Below are positions 8,518-17,479 of a DNA stretch of 64,000 nucleotides, one piece after another. Every line of letters starts with the position of its first letter. Position 1 is the stretch's first letter. Origin of the DNA: Cellvibrionaceae bacterium. GTDB taxonomy: Bacteria > Pseudomonadota > Gammaproteobacteria > Pseudomonadales > Cellvibrionaceae. The stretch is taken from positions 496,001 to 560,000 of the forward strand of contig JANPZW010000009.1 in NCBI GenBank assembly GCA_024707385.1, in the 5' to 3' direction. The notes beneath the pieces are model-generated. The model was not told the DNA's origin, ran no database searches, and was given only the letters and a program-made list of their open reading frames with translations. The translations under genes were made by a program, and so were the position numbers.

Positions 8518-9762
8518 TTACTCCGCCGAGGCGATGGCGCTCAGCGCGCGCAGCCAGTCGTCCGCCTGTTTGCGCGATTCATCAAAGGTAATGGCTTTTT
8601 TCAAGGCGGCTATAGCGGCTTGATTATCCTTGAGTCCGTAATTCGCCACAGCAAGACGCATCCAGACTTCACCCGGCTTATTAAGACCGCCTTTATCCAG
8701 CGCTTTGGTCAGCATGTCGCGAGATTCCTGCCAGCGTTCATTGTCGCCATACATGGCGCCGAGCTTGTAATAGTAATCACCTTTTTCCGACATGGACGCA
8801 AGTTGCTTCAAGGTGGCTTCCGCCTTGTTGATCTCACGGGCGTTGATCCAGGCATCGGATAAAGAGCTGAGATTGCTTTCATCCATAGGGATGGTGTTGT
8901 TTTTCATCGCCTCCTCCAGCAGAGATCCCGCTTTATAGGGCGATTCCAACATCATGTAGACGCTGTAGAGATTTTTGATCTCCGCGGGTTTCTGCAAAAA
9001 ACCCTGCGCCTCCGCCAGTGCCAGCACGGCGAGCGATTCCGTCTCGCTTTTCATTTCGTACAACACGCTGGACAACTGCCGCCAATATTCCGCTTTGCCT
9101 GGAACTTTGGCGATCAACTGCACCAGCGCGTCGGCACAACCCTTGTAATCTTTTAATTCATAGGCGATGGCAAGTTTCATTTGCAGCCACTGCTCTTTCA
9201 CTTCCTTGGCTTTGCTGATCGCCAGATCGATTTGCGGTAGGGCATCCTGATAACGCTTGCTCTCGCTCAGCGCATTGGCGAGAAAAATATGCGCTTCCGC
9301 GGGCACAGGCGCACAGGAGGTTTCGATATAGGTATTAAGGGTTTTAATTCCCTCCTCGAACTGGCCGTTGACGATGTACAACTGGCCGAGGTTATACCGC
9401 AGCTGTTCGCGGTTGGCTCTCGGCAATACATCCTTGGTGAGCGCCTTGGCGAAAGCCGCGGTGGCATTCTTGTAGTCCTCCTGCGAGCTATACGCCAATC
9501 CCATGTTGTAGTTCACCAGCGCCTTCTCGTAATCAGTGCCTTTATCGACGACCTTTGCGAGCTTTTCCACCGCCTCGGTGTATTTTTCCTTGCCCAGCAG
9601 CTCTGTCGCCGACTGCACCGTGGCGTAGGTGTCCTCGCTCAATTCGCCGCCCTGCTGTTGTTCCTCCTTGGCGCAGTCCGCCGCTGCCAGGGCGGCACAG
9701 GGGACAAGCCCCAGGCCGACCAGCAGTAACAGGTGCGATATTTTGTGTTTGAGCCTGATCAT
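8518..9762 (-). CDS. Periplasmic TPR protein of the Exb/TonB operon
   Basis: This 414-residue protein has a Sec signal (residues 1-27, ending CAALAAADC) and then many tetratricopeptide-like repeats, for example EKALVNYNMGLAYSSQEDY and REQLRYNLGQLYIVNGQFEE. It is therefore a periplasmic scaffold, probably a partner of TonB. TPR proteins are a common last member of TtpC-type TonB operons. It starts six bases after the tonB stop. Its role in TonB action is inferred from position. Confidence 0.85.
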   Translation of the reverse strand: MIRLKHKISHLLLLVGLGLVPCAALAAADCAKEEQQQGGELSEDTYATVQSATELLGKEKYTEAVEKLAKVVDKGTDYEKALVNYNMGLAYSSQEDYKNATAAFAKALTKDVLPRANREQLRYNLGQLYIVNGQFEEGIKTLNTYIETSCAPVPAEAHIFLANALSESKRYQDALPQIDLAISKAKEVKEQWLQMKLAIAYELKDYKGCADALVQLIAKVPGKAEYWRQLSSVLYEMKSETESLAVLALAEAQGFLQKPAEIKNLYSVYMMLESPYKAGSLLEEAMKNNTIPMDESNLSSLSDAWINAREINKAEATLKQLASMSEKGDYYYKLGAMYGDNERWQESRDMLTKALDKGGLNKPGEVWMRLAVANYGLKDNQAAIAALKKAITFDESRKQADDWLRALSAIASAE

Positions 9763-9767
9763 GAAAA

Positions 9768-10424
9768 CTACCCCGCTTTATTCAGATCGAAATTCCACTT
9801 GCGGCGCCCGCGCTGTTCCACCGGCTTGCCGTCCACCATTTTCGGCTTGAAGCGGCAGCGTTGCGCGGCCATGACCGCAGCGGCTTCAAACACTCCGCGC
9901 GGTTGTGCGTCCACCGCTTTCGCGCTGCGCACTGAGCCATCCGGCCCGACGACAAATTCGATTTGCACCCACCCTGACAGACCGGCGCGGCGCGCGTCAC
10001 TCGGATAGGAAACCGGCGGACACTGCAGCGGAATGATGTCGCCATCAAACATCGCCTTATTACCCACCAGAGCCGTCCCGCCCACGTTCGCAGACAGATC
10101 CAGGTCCGGAATTTCCATACCCGCCAGACTCTCCGTCGGCAGGGCCACGGCGGCCACTTTCATTTTGGCCGGCGGTGGCGGTGGTGGAGCCGGCGGTGGT
10201 GGTTTGCTGCGCGACAGGGTTTCCACTTCGGTATCGCGTTTCAGGCGGACGAAATCGATGGTGGGCAATACCTCCTTGGATTCCAGTACCGCGTGACCAC
10301 CTTCGATTACCTTGTGCATCAATCCGAACATCGCCAGGGAGAAAGCGAAGGCAGCAATGGCCGCTGGAAGGGTGATGCTCTGGGACAATAATTTATTGAA
10401 TGAGGAAGTGTTGGCAGTTGTCAT
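9768..10424 (-). CDS. tonB: TonB energy transducer
   Basis: The 218-residue protein couples the proton-motive force to outer-membrane receptors. It has a cytoplasmic N-terminus, one transmembrane helix (about 16-38), a proline-rich linker with KPPPPAPPPPPPAK (about 75-90), and a C-terminal TonB domain from about 130. That domain shows YPSDARRAGLSGWVQIEFVV and RCRFKPKMVDGKPV. It sits three bases after the second exbD and is followed closely by the TPR gene. No receptor gene is adjacent, so the substrate is unknown. There are more TonB-like sequences in this window (33816-34607), but only this one has the full membrane-anchored layout. Confidence 0.93.
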   Translation of the reverse strand: MTTANTSSFNKLLSQSITLPAAIAAFAFSLAMFGLMHKVIEGGHAVLESKEVLPTIDFVRLKRDTEVETLSRSKPPPPAPPPPPPAKMKVAAVALPTESLAGMEIPDLDLSANVGGTALVGNKAMFDGDIIPLQCPPVSYPSDARRAGLSGWVQIEFVVGPDGSVRSAKAVDAQPRGVFEAAAVMAAQRCRFKPKMVDGKPVEQRGRRKWNFDLNKAG

Positions 10425-10427
10425 GAT

Positions 10428-10844
10428 TTAGCCTCCCGCGCCTGGCAGAGTGGCAATCGAGACATCGCCGATACCGCCGCCCTTCACCGCGTCCATCACC
10501 TGGGTGAGCACCTGTGTCTGGGATTCCTTATCGGCAACAATCACCACCGTATCCTCCGGCCGCTCCACATGCATACGCTCGATGAGCGGGCGCACCTCGC
10601 GGATATCCACCCGACGCTTGTCCATCCAGATATCCCCGTTGGGACGGATGGCGATCAGGATATTGCCGGACTCCTGGCTGTCGGCGGTCATCGCCATTTC
10701 CTTGTTCACCGTAATACCCGCCTCTTTTACAAACGAAGTGGTGATGATGAAAAAGATCAGCAGATTGAGTACGAAATCCAGCATGGGCGCCAAATCGATT
10801 CCGGTCTCGTCGCTGTCGTGTTCTGAGTGACGTCTGAGAATCAT
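10428..10844 (-). CDS. exbD: ExbD biopolymer transport protein (second copy)
   Basis: This 138-residue inner-membrane protein has one N-terminal helix containing the conserved proton-relay Asp (LDFVLNLLIFFIIT) and a periplasmic domain with VVIVADKESQTQVLTQVMDA. It shares the same N-terminal DETGIDLAPMLDF block with the exbD just upstream, from which it is separated by four bases, so the two are tandem paralogues. It would work with ExbB and TonB in proton-driven energisation. Confidence 0.92.
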   Translation of the reverse strand: MILRRHSEHDSDETGIDLAPMLDFVLNLLIFFIITTSFVKEAGITVNKEMAMTADSQESGNILIAIRPNGDIWMDKRRVDIREVRPLIERMHVERPEDTVVIVADKESQTQVLTQVMDAVKGGGIGDVSIATLPGAGG

Positions 10845-10848
10845 AAAA

Positions 10849-11262
10849 CTACCCTCGCTCGGACGCGGCTAAGGAGACATTCTGGATGCCGCCCTGACGC
10901 ACCTGGTCGATGACCTGCACGAGCAGTCCGGTATGCGAGCCCTTCTCCGCCACCACCACCACAGAATCATCCGGCCGCTGGGCGTGCAGACGTTCGATGT
11001 TGGCGCGCACCGAGCGCAGATCCACCTGGCGCTTGTCGACGCTGACGTTGCCGACGGCATCCAGCACGATCACTATGCTGCCCGCCTCTTTTTTCTCCGT
11101 CGCCGCAGAGGAATTGGGGCGGCTTACCGTAAGCCCCACCTCTTTGGCGAATACTGCGGTGATGATGAAAAAGATCAGCAGATTCAGCACAAAATCCAGC
11201 ATGGGTGCCAAATCGATTCCTGTTTCATCCATGTTTTCCGCTAATTGCCTTCGTAATCGCAT
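10849..11262 (-). CDS. exbD: ExbD biopolymer transport protein (first copy)
   Basis: This 137-residue ExbD has the conserved N-terminal block DETGIDLAPMLDFVLNLLIF with the membrane Asp, and a periplasmic segment with VVVVAEKGSHTGLLVQVIDQ. It is the upstream of two tandem copies. The gene follows exbB after 75 bases. Two diverged copies may form mixed ExbD dimers in the ExbB pentamer, which is inference. Confidence 0.92.
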   Translation of the reverse strand: MRLRRQLAENMDETGIDLAPMLDFVLNLLIFFIITAVFAKEVGLTVSRPNSSAATEKKEAGSIVIVLDAVGNVSVDKRQVDLRSVRANIERLHAQRPDDSVVVVAEKGSHTGLLVQVIDQVRQGGIQNVSLAASERG

Positions 11263-11337
11263 GGTCGTTTACTCCACTGTGTTCACCGTTTGCGGCATGG
11301 ATGCGCTGCAGATGCGCAACGCGGTGAAATCAAATAT

Positions 11338-11862
11338 TTAAAACCGGAATTGATCCGCCAGACGTTCGGCTTCCATAAATGCCTTGCGCTTGAAGTAATA
11401 CACCGGATAGAGGCCGGAGATACTTACCGCCAGTCCCGTGAGAGTGCAGATCATGGCTTCGGAAACCCCGGTGGCCATGGAGCGTGCATCGGCGGAGCCG
11501 AGGGCGGCCATGGAGTCGAACACGCTAAGCATGCCGAGCACCGTACCCACCAGCCCCAGCAGCGGGCTCATGGGAACCAGTACCCGCAACACCGGCAACT
11601 TGGCCTGCATGCCTGATTTCAGGCGGGAAATCATCGCGGTGCGAATCTGGCGTGAGGCCCAGCTCAGCTTGTTCGGGCGCTTGTCCCACACCGTCAACAT
11701 CGCCTTCGCCTCTTTCGGCAATACTTTGTTGAAGTACCAGATACGCTCCAGAACAATGGTCCACATGAGCACACAGGAGAGGAAAATCCACACTACCACC
11801 GGGCCTCCGAGGTGGCGCATGGCCACCAGGGAATCAATGGGAGCGCTCAGTATTTCAAGCAT
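11338..11862 (-). CDS. exbB: ExbB-type proton channel protein
   Basis: This 174-residue MotA/TolQ/ExbB family protein has three transmembrane segments, with the family block SPLLGLVGTVLGMLSVFDSMAA and GVSEAMICTLTGLAVSI. The ATG at 11862 is chosen because the family motif MLEILSAPID starts there, and because it overlaps the stop of the TtpC-like gene by eight bases (TGA at 11855-11857), implying translational coupling. A longer in-frame extension to 11988 is antisense-like in composition and was rejected. Confidence 0.92.
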   Translation of the reverse strand: MLEILSAPIDSLVAMRHLGGPVVVWIFLSCVLMWTIVLERIWYFNKVLPKEAKAMLTVWDKRPNKLSWASRQIRTAMISRLKSGMQAKLPVLRVLVPMSPLLGLVGTVLGMLSVFDSMAALGSADARSMATGVSEAMICTLTGLAVSISGLYPVYYFKRKAFMEAERLADQFRF

Positions 11863-13240
11863 GGGATTTGGCCTCCATGGCTTCCAGGCGCTCCGCCAAC
11901 AAGCCCGCGCTCTGCTCGTCGAGGATCTGCACCACGGATTTGGAAATGGATACCAACCAGGCGTTGAGGAAGAGCAGCGGGATGGCAATACTCAAACCGA
12001 GAACCGTAGCAATCATCGCCTGGGAAATACCCGCAGCCATGAGTTTGGGATCGCTTGAGCCGGACTCGGTAATGCTCTGGAAGGTCAAAATCATCCCGAT
12101 AACCGTCCCGATCAGACCGAGCAGAGGACCGGCGGCCACCGCCAGCTTGAGAAACGATTGGAAGCGCTCAAGCGGCGGCACTTCCTTGAGAACCGCTTCG
12201 GAGATACGCAATTCGACCACCTCAGCACTCTGCTCCAGTTTTTCCGTGTCCGCACCGCGGAAGGTTCTAAGCACACGGCCGAGGGGATTGTTGGGTTTGG
12301 GGTCGTCGAGGAAGTTGAGCTGATCGCGCACGCTGTAGCGCACCCGGGTGAGATAGAAGAGCTGATAGAGGCCGAGCAGGGAACCTACGATACCCACCAC
12401 GATGATCACGACACCCACCGCTTCACCCTGCTCCAACCGTTCCATAAATGTCGGGCGTTGGGCGTAGATCGACAGCATACTGCCGCGGGTGGGATCGATC
12501 ATGCCAGGGGCGTAGCCGCTTTTTAAAGCCGAAAGCTCGCGCGCAGGCGCCTGGAATTTCTCGCCAGGCTGACGCGCCATAATCGCGTACTGCTCCAGGC
12601 TCGGCAGGTAATTCAAATAGCGGTCGCCGGTCGCGGCGCTGAATGGCCCTATCCGCGTCACCGTAGCGCTTTGCGGCTGCCCGTCCGGCGAAATCACGGT
12701 GGATCGGTAACTCACCACTTTGCCGGTTTCGGTCATTTCCCGTTGCAGTTCAAACCAGAAACGCTCCAGGTCCGCGATGGATGGCAGTGCTTTGGACTGG
12801 GAAACCGACGCGGTGAATTTGGCGCGCCCTGGGTATTGCGCGCTGATAATGGAATTGTTCATCACCGATGAAAAATCGGTCGCGACCTGGCGCACTACGC
12901 CGAACATCTCACCGAGATTGCCGGCGCGCGCATCCAACTGCTCCTGCAGATTGACCAGCGCTTTTTCATTACTGTCAAAAGCGGCAACCAGTTCTGCGCT
13001 GAGACGCTTCTGCTCCTCCAGTTCCGCGCGCGCCTCATTCATTAATTCTGTCTGCTTATTACGCTCATTAAGAAAGAGCGCCTCGCGCGCGGAATTAGCT
13101 TTGGCCTCCGCTTCGCGAACGGTGCGCGTCTGCTCCAACAGTTCGTCGAGATTCGCTGGTGTCGCCTGCACTGGCGCAGAGCCCATGAACGCCGTCACCA
13201 GGACCGCGGCCAGGCATTTGGAAAATACGGAATGTTTCAT
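11855..13240 (-). CDS. TtpC-like large MotA/TolQ/ExbB family protein
   Basis: The 461-residue protein has a Sec signal (1-26, PVQATPANL), a long coiled-coil periplasmic region (about 35-110, rich in Glu, Arg and Leu), and a C-terminal MotA/TolQ/ExbB domain (from about 260). That domain has GPLLGLIGTVIGMILTFQSI and GISQAMIATVLGLSIAIPLLFLN. This matches TtpC, which is required by TonB2-type systems such as those of Vibrio. It shares the ATGCTTGA overlap with exbB, so both are made together. It is preceded by a DUF3450 gene. Confidence 0.88.
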   Translation of the reverse strand: MKHSVFSKCLAAVLVTAFMGSAPVQATPANLDELLEQTRTVREAEAKANSAREALFLNERNKQTELMNEARAELEEQKRLSAELVAAFDSNEKALVNLQEQLDARAGNLGEMFGVVRQVATDFSSVMNNSIISAQYPGRAKFTASVSQSKALPSIADLERFWFELQREMTETGKVVSYRSTVISPDGQPQSATVTRIGPFSAATGDRYLNYLPSLEQYAIMARQPGEKFQAPARELSALKSGYAPGMIDPTRGSMLSIYAQRPTFMERLEQGEAVGVVIIVVGIVGSLLGLYQLFYLTRVRYSVRDQLNFLDDPKPNNPLGRVLRTFRGADTEKLEQSAEVVELRISEAVLKEVPPLERFQSFLKLAVAAGPLLGLIGTVIGMILTFQSITESGSSDPKLMAAGISQAMIATVLGLSIAIPLLFLNAWLVSISKSVVQILDEQSAGLLAERLEAMEAKSHA

Positions 13241-13243
13241 TGC

Positions 13244-14023
13244 TTACACCTCTCTCGGAGCTGGGAGAGCCACTTCGATAAAATCTGGAGCGGCCTGCTT
13301 TTTCGCGACTTTCAGCGCTTTGTTCAACGGTTCGCGGTAGCTGTTATCCACGACCCAATCTTTTTTACTGGTATCCCAGTAACCGGTCTCCTTGCCATCG
13401 AGCGTGCGGTACATCAGCGACACGCGGCCAGTGCGGAGAAATTCAACTGTCTTGTCGCCAACCTTGCCCTGATAAACCTCCAGGGTGCGGCCGTATTCGA
13501 CTTCGATCTGGTAAGCCTCCACTAGGCGGCGATATTTTTCCGAAGTGGAAACATCCGCGCGCGCCATCATGGCTTTTAATTGAGATATTCGACCAGTCCG
13601 CTCATCGGTGAGAAATGGCGTATCGAGCACGATAAAACTTTCCAACGTCTCCAGCATGCGGTTCATCAGCGGCAGCACTTCGCGCGAAGTGGTTTCGATC
13701 TCGCCGATCTGCTGCGTCATTTCCGCGATTTGCGCATCCTGGGATTTCACCTGCTCAGAAATCTGTGCGTTGTATTCCTTAAGGCTCTGCGCCTCAGTAA
13801 TCATTTGGCGATAATTGGCGACAGCTTTGCTGGCCTCGTCATCGAGTTGCTCGATTTTTTTCTGTGACGCCACGGCGGCGGCTTCGGTTTTAGTCTGCTC
13901 GCTGATTGCGGCCTTGACCGTATCGGTCACAGCGGAATATGCCGCCTGGGCCACAATAAATGCCGAGCCCGCACAAGCGGTAATCAGCGCGGAGCGAATG
14001 GTGTATTTGGATTTGGGATTCAT
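13244..14023 (-). CDS. DUF3450 (TtpB-like) periplasmic coiled-coil protein
   Basis: This 259-residue protein has an N-terminal signal or anchor (about 10-32), a coiled-coil segment (about 40-110) with EQTKTEAAAVASQKKIEQLD, and a domain containing LPLMNRMLETLESF and DTPFLTDERTGRISQLKAMM. These are characteristic of DUF3450, which is usually found just upstream of ttpC in TonB2-like operons. It is the first gene of the operon, and the TtpC-like gene starts three bases after its stop. It likely assists TonB function from the periplasmic side. Confidence 0.85.
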   Translation of the reverse strand: MNPKSKYTIRSALITACAGSAFIVAQAAYSAVTDTVKAAISEQTKTEAAAVASQKKIEQLDDEASKAVANYRQMITEAQSLKEYNAQISEQVKSQDAQIAEMTQQIGEIETTSREVLPLMNRMLETLESFIVLDTPFLTDERTGRISQLKAMMARADVSTSEKYRRLVEAYQIEVEYGRTLEVYQGKVGDKTVEFLRTGRVSLMYRTLDGKETGYWDTSKKDWVVDNSYREPLNKALKVAKKQAAPDFIEVALPAPREV

Positions 14024-14588
14024 AACTCTATTTCCTCAGTTCAGCGACAACAGTTTTTTTCACGTCCGCAACTCACACAATTTCTAAAATGCAAAATTTC
14101 CTCCAGCTACGACAACAATGTTTTCCATCAAAAAAACAGGCTGAAAAATCAATTTTTTGATGGCGATATCAACAGCGATACTTTTATTGACAAGGCTCAT
14201 GAGGTGAACTTTATCTGTGCATTCCGTGGAAAATTGCACCAGATTTAAACCATCAAAGGCTTACTCCGGTTTCACCCTAAAATCTGCAGTGCTAACGGAA
14301 TAACCCTCTCAGTGCTCTAGACGTGTGCATTTTTGCCCCCCTACACCGCAACCCGTGACGCGCGAAGAGCTAAAAAAAAGAATTGCAAAAGAAGACGCAG
14401 AAAAATGCAGCTCAGGACGAGAAAAAAAAGAACTATAAGTGAGGACTATGAGGAGAAAAACGCGGCGGGCGCCGGAGAAAAATCGAGTATTTTAGCTTGC
14501 GGAGAAGCGCTCCTGCAGCTGAGTTTATTTAGACGTAAATGCTGCGGCGCCCCCTACCCCAGCTCGAGGGCAAGCAAGTGCGAAATAA
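14024..14588. other. Intergenic region upstream of the Exb/TonB operon; no supported gene
   Basis: The region holds the likely promoter of the operon. An inverted repeat of CCATCAAAAAA (14125-14135) and TTTTTTGATGG (14153-14163), 17 bases apart, lies about 100 bases upstream of the DUF3450 start and could be an operator or leader hairpin. No sequence close to the consensus Fur site was found. From 14360 to 14470 the plus strand is very purine-rich; the basic open frame there has no family features and no convincing ribosome-binding site. Confidence 0.4.
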
Positions 14589-14936
14589 TCAAACGATGCC
14601 TGCACGCAGCAGGCGCCACCAGATCCAGCCGGCACCCACGGCGTTCAACAAGAGCACTGCGGCAGAAATATATACGACCGGCCGACGCGCCTGCTGCCAG
14701 ACAAACCATCCAATCAGCAACAGATTGACTGCCAGCAGGGTCCAAAGCAACGCATGGGAAAGGGTCTCGGAAATCGCCATGGCCAAAGCCGCTGCCGCAC
14801 CGCCAAAAGCGCATGCAAAGCCGATGCGCTTATCATGAAAAAACGCCTGCAACACCAACACCAGCCAGGACGCGGCCGAACCGCAGACCACCAGCGCCAG
14901 CATCCAACTCATTATCTGAAATTCTGTCTGTGACAC
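14589..14936 (-). CDS. Small integral membrane protein, unknown function
   Basis: The 115-residue product is hydrophobic along most of its length, with about four predicted helices (roughly 8-30, 40-57, 60-80, 86-108), and is probably an inner-membrane protein. I do not recognise a family. The GTG at 14936 follows a G-rich stretch that may serve as ribosome-binding site; a later ATG at 14912 is possible. It is convergent with nothing close by and stands alone on the minus strand between the TonB operon and the binding-protein gene. Confidence 0.55.
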   Translation of the reverse strand: MSQTEFQIMSWMLALVVCGSAASWLVLVLQAFFHDKRIGFACAFGGAAAALAMAISETLSHALLWTLLAVNLLLIGWFVWQQARRPVVYISAAVLLLNAVGAGWIWWRLLRAGIV

Positions 14937-15061
14937 CGCCGCCCCGCTTTAACTAAATCCAGGGCGCATCATACTCCCCTTAACGGCGGGGCGGACTGTG
15001 TAAAGCGGTGCGGGGACGCGACAGTGCGCGAGGAGGAAAAGAATCGCAGGCGGCGCCTGCG

Positions 15062-15938
15062 TTACTTCATGGACTGGATATCAAACCAATAATCCTTGCG
15101 ATCCAGCGGTGTCTGTTTTGAAAGCGTCGGATTATTGAGATAGAACACCGCTTTGCGCTCCTGGAGCCGCGCCTGTGCTAAAGCGCTCTGGATCATTTCA
15201 TGACCATAGAAATAGCGATCGAAATTACCGTTGGCGAGCGCCTTCTCAAACCCTTCGTGCAACAGACGGGCAAGCTTCGGATTGTCAGGAGAAACGAAAA
15301 GATAAAACGGCAGCGTATAAATCAGTAGCACATTGGTGTCCACAGTGAGCCCCAGTTCCGGGTGCGCACGCAATTCCACCCACGGCTCCAGCACTCCGCG
15401 CGGAAAGCCATCGAAACGTCCGCCCTCCACCATGGGAAACAGATTGTCGTATTTGCTGGTGACCACCACCGACAGGCCGTTGCTACGCAGTGTGTCCACA
15501 TCCGGCCACCCGTAGCCCTGCCCGAAGGTCAGTGCCTTTAAGTCCTCCATAGTGCGTACGGCGGAAAATTTATATTGGTTGGCGGGATTGATGATGCAGA
15601 TGCGATAGCCCAGCAGGCCTTTCAACAATGGAAAGCGAATGGGCAACAAGGTGTCCTCGGCTTCCTGATTCGAAGCCAGCCACATGACATCCAGTTTGTT
15701 GGCGCGCAGCTGCTCCGTCACCCGCGTCTGAGTCATTTGATCCAGGGTCACATCAAGCTCGTAGGGTGTGTCCAACTCCGCCAACGCTACTCGCAGAGCA
15801 CCTACTGCATAGGCGTCAAGCGGGTGAGTTCCTTGCACAACCCGCAATGTCTCTGCACCTGCACCAGCAAGGCCGAAGAAACTTCCGGCTAACAAAAAGG
15901 CAGCCAGCCAAAAATCGTTTGCATGTCAAATGCCGCAT
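15062..15938 (-). CDS. Periplasmic solute-binding-type (transporter substrate-binding domain) protein, frameshifted
   Basis: The product of about 291 residues has a periplasmic substrate-binding fold: TLRVVQGTHPLDAYAVGALR at the start, VMWLASNQEAED, then VRTMEDLKALTFGQGYGWPD and a C-terminal lobe with LLIYTLPFYLFVSPDNPKL. The frame open from 15895 lacks the full signal peptide. ATG at 15938 gives MRHLTCKRF, which joins WLAAFLLAGSFFGLAGAGAE when one A is removed from the five at 15910-15914, producing a textbook Sec signal. It belongs with orphan binding-protein-like genes; no transporter is adjacent, so it could be a sensor or accessory protein. The ligand is unknown. Confidence 0.78.
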
Positions 15939-16098
15939 AGTGAATGCCAGGACTTCTGTGAAATGGATGTATTGACTATAGCAGCGGAGCCCCCTTGGGA
16001 TTGCCCGATATTCGCCCGAGAATTTGCAATATTTATCACCTCCATTATTCATAGTTCTATAAAACTGATCGATCCGTTTCAAATGATTTATTTTCAAA

Positions 16099-16113
16099 TG
16101 AAAACGATTCTCA
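16099..16113. promoter_or_regulatory. Putative Fur box upstream of DUF2061-gpmA
   Basis: The sequence TGAAAACGATTCTCA matches 11 of the 14 defined positions of the 7-1-7 Fur consensus (TGATAATnATTATCA). It lies about 50 bases upstream of the DUF2061 start at 16164 and about 160 bases from the divergent binding-protein start. Iron-dependent repression of the gpmA operon is inferred. Confidence 0.5.
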
Positions 16114-16163
16114 CTACACTGCTTTACATGAACCACTTATTTGGAATGGCTGCGGAGCCGAAT

Positions 16164-16385
16164 ATGACCAAGACTATCACCTATGCCGCCTTGCACTTCA
16201 CAATTGCTTTCAGCGTCGCCTGGGCCCTCACCGGGGATATTCTGGTTGGCGGACTGGTAGCTCTGGTGGAACCCGCGATCAATAGCGTGGCCTACTTCTT
16301 TCATGAAAAGATCTGGTCTGCATACCAGCAGCGCAAAGCCACAGCCGACAGCAATACTGACTCCACAACCTTACTGGAGGTTTAA
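16164..16385 (+). CDS. DUF2061 small membrane protein
   Basis: The 73-residue protein has two hydrophobic segments and the DUF2061 pattern: KTITYAALHFTIAFSVAWAL, then ILVGGLVALVEPAINSVAYF and FHEKIW. The function of the family is unknown; it is thought to be an inner-membrane protein. The ATG at 16164 has GGAG eight bases upstream, which rules out the longer in-frame option from 15930. Its stop (TAA, 16383-16385) is directly followed by the gpmA ATG, and the gpmA ribosome-binding GGAGG lies within its last codons, so the two are translationally coupled. Confidence 0.85.
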   Translation: MTKTITYAALHFTIAFSVAWALTGDILVGGLVALVEPAINSVAYFFHEKIWSAYQQRKATADSNTDSTTLLEV

Positions 16386-17084
16386 ATGCCTAATCGAGAA
16401 ATCGTGATGATCCGCCACGCGCAAAGCACCTGGAATGCGGAGGGCCGCTTTACCGGCTGGGAGGATCCACCTCTCACCGACTTGGGTAAAGCGGAGGCGA
16501 AAAAGGCGGGACGCACACTCAAACGACATGGTTACGCATTTGACAAAGTGTTCACCTCGCGTCTGCAACGTGCGGCGGCAACTGCGGAAATCATCCTGCA
16601 GGAAATGAATATATCCGGGGTTCCGGTAGAGGCGGACTGGCGCCTGAACGAGCGGCATTACGGGGATTTGCAGGGCCGTTCAAAACAGGAGTTGCGTGAT
16701 CGCGCTGGCGACGCACAGGTACATCGCTGGCGTCGTGGCTATCAGGACGCAGCGCCAGCGCTAGCGGAGGATGACCCTCGGCACCCCAAATTCGATGAAC
16801 GTTATGCCGATCTGCCGCGCGATATCCTACCAGCAGTGGAAAGCCTCGCCGACACCCGCACCCGTGCGGTGTCCTTCTGGCAGGAGAGAGTTGTACCCGC
16901 TCTCAACAACAGCGAGCACATATTGATTTCGGCTCACGGCAACACGCTGCGCGCGTTGATCATGGCGCTGGCAAACATGTCGGCAGAGGAAGTGGAACAT
17001 TTCGAAATTCCCACCGGCACACCGATCATCTATCGGTTTGACGCCGCTGGTACACCGCTGGACTGGCGATATCTGGAAGAGTGA
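16386..17084 (+). CDS. gpmA: 2,3-bisphosphoglycerate-dependent phosphoglycerate mutase
   Basis: GpmA interconverts 3- and 2-phosphoglycerate in glycolysis in the cytoplasm. The 232-residue product shows the phosphohistidine motif RHAQSTWN (near residue 10; family usually RHGxSxWN), RFTGWEDPPLTDLG, LNERHYGDLQG and SAHGNTLRALI with the second catalytic His. The length is slightly short of the usual 245-250. It is coupled to DUF2061 upstream. The putative Fur site ahead fits the reported iron control of gpmA in E. coli, so iron-dependent expression is plausible here. Confidence 0.95.
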   Translation: MPNREIVMIRHAQSTWNAEGRFTGWEDPPLTDLGKAEAKKAGRTLKRHGYAFDKVFTSRLQRAAATAEIILQEMNISGVPVEADWRLNERHYGDLQGRSKQELRDRAGDAQVHRWRRGYQDAAPALAEDDPRHPKFDERYADLPRDILPAVESLADTRTRAVSFWQERVVPALNNSEHILISAHGNTLRALIMALANMSAEEVEHFEIPTGTPIIYRFDAAGTPLDWRYLEE

Positions 17085-17162
17085 AACTGGAAGAAAGGAA
17101 GCAAATTGGTCAAGCATCGAGCAGAAAGGTCGTAATACAACCGCTTGGCACAAATTGCAGGC

Positions 17163-17195
17163 ACAAAAAAAGGGCAAGCACAACGCTTGCCCTTA
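17163..17195 (-). terminator. Rho-independent terminator of the cold-shock gene
   Basis: A perfect ten-base stem (17170-17179 and 17185-17194, AAGGGCAAGC) with a five-base loop is followed on the minus strand by seven T. It lies 22 bases after the stop of the cold-shock gene and may also stop gpmA transcripts coming from the other side. Confidence 0.9.
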
Positions 17196-17215
17196 AAAAG
17201 TCTTTAGATCCAGTG

Positions 17216-17425
17216 TTAGATCACTTGGATATTTTCAGCCTGAGGACCTTTTTTTCCTTGAGAAACAACGAACTGCACGCGCTGTCCTTCAACCAGAGTT
17301 TTGAAGCCATCACCAACGATCGCGCTGAAATGGGCAAAAACATCCGGTCCAGATTGCTGCTCAATGAAACCGAAACCTTTGGATTCGTTAAACCACTTAA
17401 CGGTTCCTGTAGTCGTATTCGACAT
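17216..17425 (-). CDS. Cold-shock domain protein (CspA family)
   Basis: This 69-residue protein is a single cold-shock domain with both RNA-binding motifs: KGFGFI (RNP1, near residue 16) and DVFAHFSAI (RNP2, near 28). It starts [16 protein letters not shown] and ends AENIQVI, the usual length and order of CspA-type RNA chaperones. It acts on single-stranded RNA and DNA in the cytoplasm. It is monocistronic with its own terminator. The upstream 17426-17560 region is AT-rich and could act as the long leader typical of csp genes. Confidence 0.96.
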   Translation of the reverse strand: MSNTTTGTVKWFNESKGFGFIEQQSGPDVFAHFSAIVGDGFKTLVEGQRVQFVVSQGKKGPQAENIQVI

Positions 17426-17479
17426 AACTATTACCTTTACAATTTAAATGTACTAGAGCCATTCCATTAATGACCCGGA

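Noticed and set aside
14333..14728. Very basic plus-strand open frame (Lys/Arg-rich)
   Set aside because: Composition follows a purine-rich stretch, and it overlaps the better supported membrane protein on the other strand.
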